From Sulfuricella sp035530375 (GTDB taxonomy: Bacteria > Pseudomonadota > Gammaproteobacteria > Burkholderiales > Sulfuricellaceae): a stretch of 64,000 bases of DNA. Of the stretch, positions 22,468-30,376 are shown piece after piece; positions within the stretch are counted from its first letter, which is position 1, and each line of letters begins with the position of its first letter. The stretch covers positions 1 to 64,000 of the forward strand of contig DATKUY010000038.1 of NCBI GenBank assembly GCA_035530375.1, given 5' to 3'. The position numbers were made by a program, and so were the translations under genes. Under the pieces are notes generated by a model. The model saw only the letters and a program-made list of their open reading frames with translations. It ran no database searches and had not been told where the DNA came from.

Positions 22468-24825
22468 TCAGTCCCTTGATTGCAATGCCACCCACACCTG
22501 CCCCAGGCTCAGGCCACCATCGTTGGATGGCACCTGTCGCGCCCGATACACTTTCGCACCCAGGCCTTCCAGACGAGTGGCCAGATCTCTGCTCAGCAAC
22601 CGGTTGAGAAAGCAACCGCCGCCAAAAACCACATCGGTCAGCCCGGCTTTTTCCATCTCCGCTGCCACCCATCCGGCCAATGCCCCAGCCAGAGTAGCAT
22701 GGAACAACGCCGCGCCGTAGTCCGCATCGCGGGTTTCACATAACGCCGCGAACAGCGGTAAAAGGCTCAGATCCCCACTTTCGACAGTATAGCCATCAAC
22801 CATCGGCGCAACCGCCCCATGCACCTGCGCCAGTCCTTCCAGCAACATCGCTGCTTGCCCCTCGAAGGCTGAAACCATGCTCGCCCCGAGCAGCCCGGCG
22901 GCGGCATCGAACAACCGGCCGCAGCTTGAAGTGGGCGGGCAGTTAAGGTTCCGCTCCAACATCTGGCTTACCGCCGCCGAAGCGGGCAAGCTGAAGCGCC
23001 GTTCAATCTCGTCGTTGCGTCCCAAGGCTTGCAGGGCGCTCGCCGCCATGCGCCAGGGTTCACGTGCCGCGCGGTCTCCGCCGGGCAACGCCAATTCCTG
23101 CAAATGGCCGAGGCGCTCGCAGCGCGCGCCATCCACCCGCACCAGCTCGCCGCCCCAGGCACCACCGTCCGCTCCCAAGCCGACACCATCCAGCGCCAGA
23201 CCCAGTACGGGCCCCGTCAACCCATGCTCGGCCATTACCGCCGCAACATGGGCGTGGTGGTGCTGCACGGCGATGGCGGGTATGCCGCGCTGACGCGCGA
23301 TTTCCGCCGCAAACCGGCTGCTGAAGAAATCCGGATGAAAGTCGTGGGCGACGATTTCCGGCTCGATCTCCAGCACACCCATCAGATGCTGCACGGTTGC
23401 CTCCAGGCTGCGACAGGTAGCGGCATTATCCAGGTCACCGATGTGCTGGGAAACAAAAGCTTCGTCGCCGCGAGCAAGGCAGATGGTATTTTTGAACCAG
23501 CCGCCGCAGGCCAACACTGCGGGCCCGGCTTGCGCCAACTTGATGGCACGCGGTGTGTAGCCACGGGCGCGGCGGATAAAAGACAGTGATGGGCGATGAG
23601 TAATGGGTGATGGGCCGCTCGCAATCGGCTCCCCGCATTTCCCATTTCCCATTTCCCATTCCTGATTTACCCGCATAACACTGTCGTCGCAGCCCACCAC
23701 AATATCGCGGTCATGCATCAGGAACGCATCGGCAATCCCGAAAAGCCGTTGGATCGCCTCGTCGTCGCCGGTCACCAGCGGCTCGCCGCCGGGGTTGGCC
23801 GAAGTGCACACCAACGCCAATTCCTGCGGCGCAGCGAGCCATTCAGTGCCGTCGGGCCGCCCTGCGGCCTCGTGAAACAACAGGGTGTGCAGCGGCACAT
23901 AGGGCAACAGCACGCCTAATTCAGCCATGCCGGGCGCCACGTCGGGCAGCGCACCATCGCATCCCGCCAGTTTTTGCAACAGCACGACGGGCCGCTCCCG
24001 TGCCTCCAGCAGCTGCCGCTCTGCATTGCTGCAAGCCGCGAACGACGCTATCGAGGCGACGCCCGCCAGCATCACGGCAAAAGGCTTTTCCTCGCGCTGT
24101 TTGCGCCGGCGCAGGCGCGCCACCGCTTCAGCATTGCGCGCATCGCACATCAGGTGGAATCCCCCCAGGCCTTTGATCGCAAGAATCTGGCCAGCGCGCA
24201 ACAGGCCCACCGAGGATGCAATCGGATCAACAACTTCGGCCGGACTTCCGTCGGCTTCCAACAGCGTCAAACCCGGCCCGCACTCCGCGCAGGCGTTGGG
24301 CTGGGCATGAAAGCGACGGTCGAGCGGATCATCGTATTCATGCTGGCAAGCCGGACACAGGACGAACTTCGCCATGCTGGTATTGGGCCGGTCGTAAGGC
24401 AGACGGCGGGTGATGGTGTAGCGCGGCCCGCAATGGGTGCAATTGGTGAAGGGGTAACGATAGCGCCGGTTGTCAGGGTCTAGAATGTCGTTCAGGCAGT
24501 CCGGGCAGGTGGCCGCATCGGGCGTAATGGCAGTATGGGCATGACCGGGCCGGCTCTCCAGAATGGCGAAGCCGTCGCGTTGCGCCACAGCTTCGACCGG
24601 CACCGCATTCACCTCATCCACCCGTGCCAGATCCGGCGCTTCGCTCCTAAGCCGGCACAACAGTTCGTCAAGCGCGGCCTCGCTGCCCTGCACTTCGATT
24701 TTCACGCCATCGGCATCGTTCAGTACCCAGCCGTTCAGGCCCAGTTCCGATGCCAGGCGATAAACAAAGGGGCGAAAGCCGACACCCTGAACCTGCCCGC
24801 GAACGCGGATGCGTGCCGCAATCAT
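22468..24825 (-). CDS. hypF: Carbamoyltransferase HypF
   Basis: Makes the thiocarbamate on HypE from carbamoyl phosphate, the source of the cyanide ligands. Domains: acylphosphatase (about 1-90, RGQVQGVGFRPFVYRLA), two zinc fingers (CPDCLNDILDPDNRRYRYPF... and CPACQHEYDDPLDRRFHAQPNACAEC pattern), YrdC-like domain (about 200-380, IKGLGGFHLMCDA) and the Kae1-like carbamoyltransferase domain with VQHHHAHVAAVMAEHG. I start at 24825 (MIAARIRVRG), 8 bases after the hypB stop; the upstream extension to 24951 lies inside hypB. An unusual repeat-derived insert occupies about residues 384-412. Confidence 0.95.
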   Translation of the reverse strand: MIAARIRVRGQVQGVGFRPFVYRLASELGLNGWVLNDADGVKIEVQGSEAALDELLCRLRSEAPDLARVDEVNAVPVEAVAQRDGFAILESRPGHAHTAITPDAATCPDCLNDILDPDNRRYRYPFTNCTHCGPRYTITRRLPYDRPNTSMAKFVLCPACQHEYDDPLDRRFHAQPNACAECGPGLTLLEADGSPAEVVDPIASSVGLLRAGQILAIKGLGGFHLMCDARNAEAVARLRRRKQREEKPFAVMLAGVASIASFAACSNAERQLLEARERPVVLLQKLAGCDGALPDVAPGMAELGVLLPYVPLHTLLFHEAAGRPDGTEWLAAPQELALVCTSANPGGEPLVTGDDEAIQRLFGIADAFLMHDRDIVVGCDDSVMRVNQEWEMGNGKCGEPIASGPSPITHRPSLSFIRRARGYTPRAIKLAQAGPAVLACGGWFKNTICLARGDEAFVSQHIGDLDNAATCRSLEATVQHLMGVLEIEPEIVAHDFHPDFFSSRFAAEIARQRGIPAIAVQHHHAHVAAVMAEHGLTGPVLGLALDGVGLGADGGAWGGELVRVDGARCERLGHLQELALPGGDRAAREPWRMAASALQALGRNDEIERRFSLPASAAVSQMLERNLNCPPTSSCGRLFDAAAGLLGASMVSAFEGQAAMLLEGLAQVHGAVAPMVDGYTVESGDLSLLPLFAALCETRDADYGAALFHATLAGALAGWVAAEMEKAGLTDVVFGGGCFLNRLLSRDLATRLEGLGAKVYRARQVPSNDGGLSLGQVWVALQSRD
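23588..23672 (-). repeat. Repeat-derived in-frame insert inside hypF
   Basis: The DNA consists of short iterated motifs (three copies of a TTTCCCA-type heptamer near 23636-23659 and ATGGGTGATGGGC-like copies near 23588-23616), typical of an intergenic microsatellite-like repeat. It adds roughly 25-28 residues (EWEMGNGKCGEPIASGPSP and onward) between DDSVMRVNQ and FIRRARGY, which in HypF are separated by only a few residues. The frame is intact. Confidence 0.75.
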
Positions 24826-24833
24826 TCTCGCCG

Positions 24834-25700
24834 TCAGCCCTTTGCAGCCAGCGCAGCCTCCAGCTCTGTGACCCTGCGCTTCAATGTTTCCACCTCGTTC
24901 GTTTTCTGTGCAGATGCCTGTTTCATCCCCGCATCCAGCCATTCCAGCCATTCCCCCATCCCCTCGTCGCTTACTGCTGAAGTAAGGATGACGCGGATAT
25001 GTGGATTGATGCGGCGCGCATATTCAATACACAGCGGCACGTTGAAATCCAGATAGGGCAGCAGGTCCACCTTGTTGAGCAGCATCACGTCGGCGGCGGC
25101 GAACATGTCGGGATATTTGAGCGGCTTGTCCTCGCCCTCGGTTACCGAAAGAATCGCAATCTTGTGCGCCTCGCCCAAGTCGAAGGCTGCCGGACACACC
25201 AGGTTGCCGACATTCTCGATCAGCAGCAGGCTGTCGTCCCGCAAGCCGAGTTTTTCCATGGCATGGCCCACCATGTGGGCGTCAAGGTGGCAGCCCTTGC
25301 CGGTATTGACCTGAATTGCTGACACGCCAGTGGCGCGAATGCGGTCGGCGTCGAGGCTGGTCTGCTGGTCGCCTTCGATCACCGCGATCCGGGTCTTGCC
25401 CTTTAATCGTTCGATGGTACGAGTGAGCAGCGAGGTCTTGCCGGAGCCGGGGCTGGATACCAGGTTGAGGGCGAAAACGCCGTGCTCGGCGAAACGGCGG
25501 CGATTGGCTTCGGCAAACTGGTTGTTCCGGGCAAGAATATCCTGCTCGACTTGCACCAAGCGGCTGGCAGGTGCGTGGGTGTGGCCCTGTACCAGGCTGT
25601 CATACTCATGCCCATGCGCATGGATGTATGCATGGGGGTGGGCGTGCGCTTCGCCCTCGATTTTTACTTCGCCTCCACCGCAACCGCAAGTCGTGCACAT
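24834..25700 (-). CDS. hypB: Hydrogenase nickel incorporation GTPase HypB
   Basis: A 288-residue GTPase that works with HypA to load Ni. It begins MCTTCGCGGGE, the high-affinity N-terminal Ni site CxxCGC, followed by a His-rich stretch (HAHPHAYIHAHGHEYD...HTHAP) for nickel storage, then the G domain with Walker A SSPGSGKTS, switch residues NTGKGCHLDAHMV, and the NKVDLLPY specificity motif. AAGGAG is 6 bases from the ATG at 25700; an ATG two codons earlier overlaps that site. It follows hypA closely. Confidence 0.96.
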   Translation of the reverse strand: MCTTCGCGGGEVKIEGEAHAHPHAYIHAHGHEYDSLVQGHTHAPASRLVQVEQDILARNNQFAEANRRRFAEHGVFALNLVSSPGSGKTSLLTRTIERLKGKTRIAVIEGDQQTSLDADRIRATGVSAIQVNTGKGCHLDAHMVGHAMEKLGLRDDSLLLIENVGNLVCPAAFDLGEAHKIAILSVTEGEDKPLKYPDMFAAADVMLLNKVDLLPYLDFNVPLCIEYARRINPHIRVILTSAVSDEGMGEWLEWLDAGMKQASAQKTNEVETLKRRVTELEAALAAKG

Positions 25701-25710
25701 CGTCATCTCC

Positions 25711-26052
25711 TTATTCCACTTCCAGTTCCTTCACCCGCATTTCCATGCCGCCGGTAGGCTCCACCGGGTAGCCGCCACACAGAGGGCAAGGATCATAGCG
25801 TAGCCGGACAGGGACATTTTGGCCACAGCTCAGGCAGCACCCTCGCCCCTCGGTTGTCACAATTTCCAGCCGGGCACCTTCCGCCAGAGTGTCCTTCATC
25901 ACCAGATCGAAGCAAAAACGTATCGCATCCGCCTCTACCCCCGCCAAAGCACCAATCTCCAGCCACACCGTCTTAACCCGGGAAAACCCCTGGTCCCTGG
26001 CGCTGTCCTCGACTACCTGCAGCACCCCCTCGGCGAGCGACATTTCATGCAT
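25711..26052 (-). CDS. hypA: Hydrogenase nickel-insertion metallochaperone HypA
   Basis: A 113-residue HypA: N-terminal MHEMSLAEGV with the Ni-binding MHE motif, and a zinc ribbon CLSCGQ...CPLCGG. It is the first gene of the minus-strand hypABFC cluster. The open frame extends 8 codons before MHE, but nickel binding needs His2, so the start is 26052. Fragments of an otherwise lost hypA-like sequence occur upstream of both hydrogenase operons. Confidence 0.96.
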   Translation of the reverse strand: MHEMSLAEGVLQVVEDSARDQGFSRVKTVWLEIGALAGVEADAIRFCFDLVMKDTLAEGARLEIVTTEGRGCCLSCGQNVPVRLRYDPCPLCGGYPVEPTGGMEMRVKELEVE

Positions 26053-26148
26053 TTCGACCTCAAACCAACAAACCAAAAACAGTATACACTTTCAAAGTAT
26101 CATAGCCGTTTCCGTTCGGCATAAAGAAATTCGGCAAAGAAATAACGC

Positions 26149-26232
26149 ATGGAAAACCTGCCCCACGACTGGCTGGCGCTGCTGGCCCTGTTTGCCCGAA
26201 TCAGCGAGAAGATGGGCACCTCGCCGACATGA
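26149..26232 (+). pseudogene. NiCoT'-'hypC fusion remnant (27 codons)
   Basis: The reading frame MENLPHDWLALLAL then FARISEKMGTSPT-stop. The first 13-14 residues match the start of the nickel permease encoded at 49083 (MENLPNDWLALLAL); the end resembles a HypC C-terminus (compare LFAELGESLT of the intact HypC) and overlaps the hypD start as ATGA, exactly as hypC normally overlaps hypD. It looks like the product of a deletion that removed most of a nickel-permease gene and of a second hypC. Translation could still couple to hypD. Confidence 0.7.
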
Positions 26233-27380
26233 AATACATCGACGAATTCCGCGACGGGACGCTGGCAAAGAAACTCGCCGCCGACATCCGGCGCGAGGTG
26301 CAGCCTTCCCGCAGCTACAGCCTGATGGAATTCTGCGGCGGGCATACCCATGCCATTTTCCGCTATGGCATCCAGGACCTGCTGCCGGAAAACGTGCGCA
26401 TGATCCATGGCCCCGGCTGTCCGGTGTGCGTACTGCCGATCGGCCGGGTGGACAATGCCATTGCGCTGACGCGCATGCCTGGCGTGATTCTGTGCTCCTA
26501 CGGCGACATGCTGCGCGTGCCCGGTTCGGAGCGGGTCAGTCTGCTCAAGGCCAAGGCGGGCGGGGCGGACGTGCGCATGATCTATTCCAGCGCCGATGCG
26601 CTTCGGATCGCCCAGAAAAACCCGGACAAACAGGTGGTATTCTTCGCCATCGGCTTCGAGACCACCACGCCGCCCACCGCCGTGGCGATTTTGCAGGCGC
26701 AGAAGTTGGGGCTTGCCAACTTCTCGGTGTTTTCCAACCATGTGCTGACCCCTTCCGCCATCGCCAACATCCTCGAATCGCCCGAAGTGCGCAAGCTGGG
26801 CCTGCTGCCGCTGGATGGCTTCATCGGTCCGGCGCACGTGTCCACCGTGATCGGCAGCCGTCCCTACGAATATTTCGCCTACGAATACCAGCGCCCGGTG
26901 GTGATCGCCGGCTTCGAGCCGCTCGACGTGATGCAGGCGGTGTTGATGCTGGTGCGCCAGCTCAATGAAGGCCGCGCCGAGGTCGAAAACGAGTTCGCGC
27001 GCGCGGTGACGCGCGAAGGCAACCTCAAGGCGCTCGACATGGTGGCGGAAGTGTTCGAGCTGCGCCGCTCCTTCGAATGGCGCGGCCTCGGGCTGGTGCC
27101 CTACAGCGGCCTGAAGATCAAGGGGAAATACGCCGAATTCGACGCCGAGCGCCGTTTCGAGCTGGCTTACCGGACGGTGCCCGACAACAAGGCCTGCGAA
27201 TGCGGCGCGATCATCCGCGGCGTAAGGAAGCCGCTGGACTGCAAACTGTTCGGCACGGTATGCACGCCGGAGAACCCGGTCGGCTCCTGCATGGTGTCGT
27301 CGGAAGGGGCTTGTGCGGCTTATTACACTTATGGACGGTATAAAGAAGCAACTTCATTCACCGCAAAGGACGCAAAGTAA
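26229..27380 (+). CDS. hypD: Hydrogenase Fe-cofactor scaffold HypD
   Basis: A 383-residue HypD with HypC, the assembly site of the Fe(CN)2CO group. Conserved motifs: MEFCGGHTHAIFRYG, GPGCPVCVLP, ETTTPPTA, and the C-terminal 4Fe-4S Cys (CECGAIIRGVRKPLDCKLFG...CTPENPVGSCMVSSEGACAAYY). The last ten or so residues (ATSFTAKDAK) lie in an intergenic inverted repeat that has extended the C-terminus past the usual YxYGR end. It is the sole complete hypD in the window and starts by ATGA overlap with a remnant ORF. Confidence 0.96.
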   Translation: MKYIDEFRDGTLAKKLAADIRREVQPSRSYSLMEFCGGHTHAIFRYGIQDLLPENVRMIHGPGCPVCVLPIGRVDNAIALTRMPGVILCSYGDMLRVPGSERVSLLKAKAGGADVRMIYSSADALRIAQKNPDKQVVFFAIGFETTTPPTAVAILQAQKLGLANFSVFSNHVLTPSAIANILESPEVRKLGLLPLDGFIGPAHVSTVIGSRPYEYFAYEYQRPVVIAGFEPLDVMQAVLMLVRQLNEGRAEVENEFARAVTREGNLKALDMVAEVFELRRSFEWRGLGLVPYSGLKIKGKYAEFDAERRFELAYRTVPDNKACECGAIIRGVRKPLDCKLFGTVCTPENPVGSCMVSSEGACAAYYTYGRYKEATSFTAKDAK

Positions 27381-27435
27381 CGCAATGGAGATCCGCCTTG
27401 AGTTTTTCCTTTGCGAAACTTTGCGTCCTTTGCGG
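27361..27435. repeat. Inverted repeat with 18-bp perfect arms between hypD and hypE
   Basis: CCGCAAAGGACGCAAAGT (27361-27378) and its exact complement (27418-27435) flank 39 bases. This CGCAAAGG/CCTTTGCG palindrome is of the widespread intergenic repeat type; a related copy lies between hypE and hypX. The left arm overlaps the end of hypD. Confidence 0.85.
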
Positions 27436-27449
27436 TAAAGGGTTTTTTC

Positions 27450-28499
27450 ATGACAAAAGTTAGAACTGGCTACATCCACCCCATCGACCTCAAGCACGGC
27501 AAAGTGGACATGACCCACGGCAGCGGCGGGCGGGCGATGGCGCAACTGGTCGAGGAACTGTTCCTCGCCGCCTTCGACAACGAATACCTCAACCAGCAGA
27601 ACGACCAGGCGAGCTTCCACGTCCCCGGCGGACGCATGGTAATGGCGACCGATTCCCATGTGGTTTCGCCGCTGTTTTTTCCCGGCGGCGACATCGGCTG
27701 CCTGTCGGTGCACGGCACCCTCAACGACGTGGCCATGGCGGGGGCCGTGCCGCTCTATCTTTCCGCCGGCTTCATCCTGGAGGAAGGCTTTCCGCTCGCC
27801 GACCTGGCGCGCATCGTCGCTTCCATGGCGCACGCCGCCGGGGAAGCCGGCGTGCCGATCGTCACCGGCGACACCAAGGTGGTCGAACGCGGCAAGGGCG
27901 ACGGCGTGTTCATCAACACCACCGGCATCGGCGTGGTGCCGGCTGGGGTCAACATCTCCGGCGAACGCGCCCGGCCGGGCGATGCCATCATCGTCAGCGG
28001 CCCGATCGGCGACCACGGCGTGGCGATCATGTCGCTGCGCGAAAACCTCAGTTTCGGCACCGCCATCCAGTCCGATACCGCCGCGCTGCACGGACTGGTG
28101 GCGGAAATGGTGAGCGCGGTGACGGACATCCACGTGCTGCGCGACCCGACGCGCGGCGGCCTCGCCACCACCCTCAACGAGATCGCCCGCCAGTCGGGCG
28201 TCGGCATGATGCTGCGCGAAACCGCCCTGCCGATCCGCGCCGAAGTCCGCGCCGCATGCGAGTTTCTCGGGCTCGATCCGCTCTATTCCGCCAACGAGGG
28301 CAAGCTGGTCGCCATCTGTTCGAGGGAAGATGCGAACGCCCTGCTGGCGGCGATGCGCGCCCACCCACTGGGGAAAGACGCGGCGCTGATCGGCGAAGTG
28401 ATCGCGGACTCCCACCATTTCGTCCAGATGGAAACCGCTTTCGGCGGCCGGCGTATCGTGGACTGGCTGACTGGCGAGCAGTTGCCTCGGATATGTTAA
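27450..28499 (+). CDS. hypE: Hydrogenase maturation protein HypE
   Basis: A 349-residue PurM-like ATPase that dehydrates its C-terminal thiocarbamate to thiocyanate, delivering CN to Fe. Motifs: DMTHGSGGRAMAQLVEE, DSHVVSPLFFPGGDIG, VTGDTKVVERG and the C-terminal PRIC, whose terminal Cys carries the carbamoyl group. The start at 27450 (MTKVRTGYIHP) follows family alignment; the 13 codons upstream lie in the inverted repeat. Confidence 0.96.
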   Translation: MTKVRTGYIHPIDLKHGKVDMTHGSGGRAMAQLVEELFLAAFDNEYLNQQNDQASFHVPGGRMVMATDSHVVSPLFFPGGDIGCLSVHGTLNDVAMAGAVPLYLSAGFILEEGFPLADLARIVASMAHAAGEAGVPIVTGDTKVVERGKGDGVFINTTGIGVVPAGVNISGERARPGDAIIVSGPIGDHGVAIMSLRENLSFGTAIQSDTAALHGLVAEMVSAVTDIHVLRDPTRGGLATTLNEIARQSGVGMMLRETALPIRAEVRAACEFLGLDPLYSANEGKLVAICSREDANALLAAMRAHPLGKDAALIGEVIADSHHFVQMETAFGGRRIVDWLTGEQLPRIC

Positions 28500-28504
28500 A
28501 AGTC

Positions 28505-28609
28505 TTTCACCGCAGAGGCGCAAAGGCGCAGAGAAAAGCGATTCCAGGACAGTGCGGAAGAAGGGTTTTCTTTGCGGAACCTCTGCGTCACCGCGCCTCT
28601 GCGGTAAAG
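28505..28609. repeat. Imperfect inverted repeat between hypE and hypX
   Basis: Arms 28505-28533 and 28581-28609 read ACCGCAGAGGCGC...GCAGAG and the near-complement CTCTGCGTC...CTCTGCGGT. It is the same family of GC-rich palindrome as the hypD-hypE repeat. It could form a strong mRNA hairpin between the genes. Confidence 0.8.
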
Positions 28610-28643
28610 TTTTTATTAATTTCAGTTTATCCCGTTTGAAAAT

Positions 28644-30320
28644 ATGCGCATCCTGTTCCTGACCCATTCCTTCAACAGCCTGGCGCAGCGGCTGTATATC
28701 GAGTTGACGGCACGCGGCCACGAGGTGTCGATCGAATTCGATATCAGCGATGCAGTGACGCTGGAAGCGGTGGCGCTCTACCAACCCGATCTGATCGTTG
28801 CGCCCTTCCTCAAGCGCGCGATTCCCGAGGCGATCTGGCGCAAGCAGGTCTGCCTGATCGTCCACCCCGGCATCAAGGGTGACCGTGGGCCGTCGGCGCT
28901 GGATTGGGCGATCATCAACAACGAGGCGGAATGGGGCGTGACCGTGCTGCAGGCCGCCGCTGAAATGGATGCCGGCGACATCTGGGCGGAAGCGCGCTTT
29001 GCCATGCGCGCGGCAAGCAAGAGCAGCCTGTACCGCAATGAGGTGACCGAAACGGCGGTGGCTGCCGTGCTGGAGGCGGCGGCGAAATTCGAGCAGGGCG
29101 GCTTCGTGGCCGAACCGCTCGACTATCGCCGGCCCGAGGTGCGCGGCCAGTGGCGTCCCACGGTGCGCCAGGAAGACCGCGCCATCGCCTGGCTACACGA
29201 CAATACCGCCGCCGTGCTGCGCAAGATCCGGGCTGCCGACGGCTTTCCCGGCGTGCTCGACGAAGTGCTGGGCCTGCCATGCTACCTGTATGACGCATAT
29301 CCGGCGGATGGCATGCACGGGACACCGGGCGAAGTAATCGCCCACAATAACGGTGCGATCTGCCGGGCTACGACCGACGGCGCGGTGTGGATCGGCCACT
29401 TGAAGGAAAAACGCGAGGGCGACCCGGCTTTCAAGCTGCCGGCGGCGATGGTGCTGGGCGCAAGGCTGGCCGACATCCCGGCTCTCGAAACTGCGCCGAC
29501 CGACATCCGCTATGAGGAAAAAAACGGTGTCGGTTTTCTCCATTTCGACTTCTACAATGGCGCCATGAGCACGATGCAGTGCGAACGCCTGCTTCAGGCT
29601 TATCTGGCGGCAACCCAATGCGACACCAAAGTCATCGTGCTGGCGGGCGGCGCGGATTTCTGGTCGAACGGCCTGCACCTCAACCTGATCGAAGCAGCGG
29701 ACAGTCCGGCCGACGCATCCTGGGCCAACATCAACGCCATGAACGATCTGGCGCGCGCCATCATCGAAACCGACAGCCATGTCACCCTGTCCGCCCTGCA
29801 CGGCAATGCCGGTGCGGGCGGCGTGTTCCTCGCGCTGGCGGCGGACCGGGTCGTCGCACGTGCGGGCGTGGTGCTCAATCCGCATTACAAGGCGATGGGC
29901 AATCTGTACGGCTCGGAATACTGGACCTATCTGCTGCCGCGCCGGGTAGGCACGGAGCGGGCCGCCGAGATCGCCGAGAATCGCTTGCCCGTGGCTGCAT
30001 CCCAAGCCAGGGCGCTCGGCCTGATCGACGATTGCCTCGAAGGAGATGGAGCTGCATTCTGGCGCCAGGTGCGGGCGCTGGCGGACAGCCTTGCAGCCGA
30101 TGCCCCCAGCTTGCTCGCCGCCAAGCGCGAACGGCGCAGCCGCGACGAAGCGCTAAAACCGCTGGCCACTTACCGTGCTGGGGAACTGGCCAACATGAAG
30201 CGCAATTTTTACGGTTTCGACCCCAGCTACCATGTGGCGCGCTACAACTTCGTCCACAAAGTATCGCACTCGCGCACACCGCGCCATCTGGCGCTGCACC
30301 GCAGAATCGGGAGGAAGTAA
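28644..30320 (+). CDS. hypX: Hydrogenase maturation protein HypX (HoxX), CO-ligand synthesis
   Basis: A 558-residue two-domain protein: N-terminal formyltransferase-like domain (about 1-270, IVHPGIKGDRGPSALDWAI) and C-terminal crotonase-like domain (about 285-545, GGADFWSNGLHLNLIEAADSP, GNAGAGGVFLALAADRVVAR). HypX makes the active-site CO from N10-formyl-tetrahydrofolate under air and is found in aerobic H2 oxidisers such as Cupriavidus. Its presence fits the O2-tolerant type of the membrane hydrogenase here. It is the last gene of the plus-strand hypDE-hypX cluster and converges on the MCP gene. Confidence 0.94.
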   Translation: MRILFLTHSFNSLAQRLYIELTARGHEVSIEFDISDAVTLEAVALYQPDLIVAPFLKRAIPEAIWRKQVCLIVHPGIKGDRGPSALDWAIINNEAEWGVTVLQAAAEMDAGDIWAEARFAMRAASKSSLYRNEVTETAVAAVLEAAAKFEQGGFVAEPLDYRRPEVRGQWRPTVRQEDRAIAWLHDNTAAVLRKIRAADGFPGVLDEVLGLPCYLYDAYPADGMHGTPGEVIAHNNGAICRATTDGAVWIGHLKEKREGDPAFKLPAAMVLGARLADIPALETAPTDIRYEEKNGVGFLHFDFYNGAMSTMQCERLLQAYLAATQCDTKVIVLAGGADFWSNGLHLNLIEAADSPADASWANINAMNDLARAIIETDSHVTLSALHGNAGAGGVFLALAADRVVARAGVVLNPHYKAMGNLYGSEYWTYLLPRRVGTERAAEIAENRLPVAASQARALGLIDDCLEGDGAAFWRQVRALADSLAADAPSLLAAKRERRSRDEALKPLATYRAGELANMKRNFYGFDPSYHVARYNFVHKVSHSRTPRHLALHRRIGRK

Positions 30321-30376
30321 TGCGGTTAAAGTCGACGAACGAAAGCCTGTCCCCTGTCTCTGGCGCGGCGCGGCAG

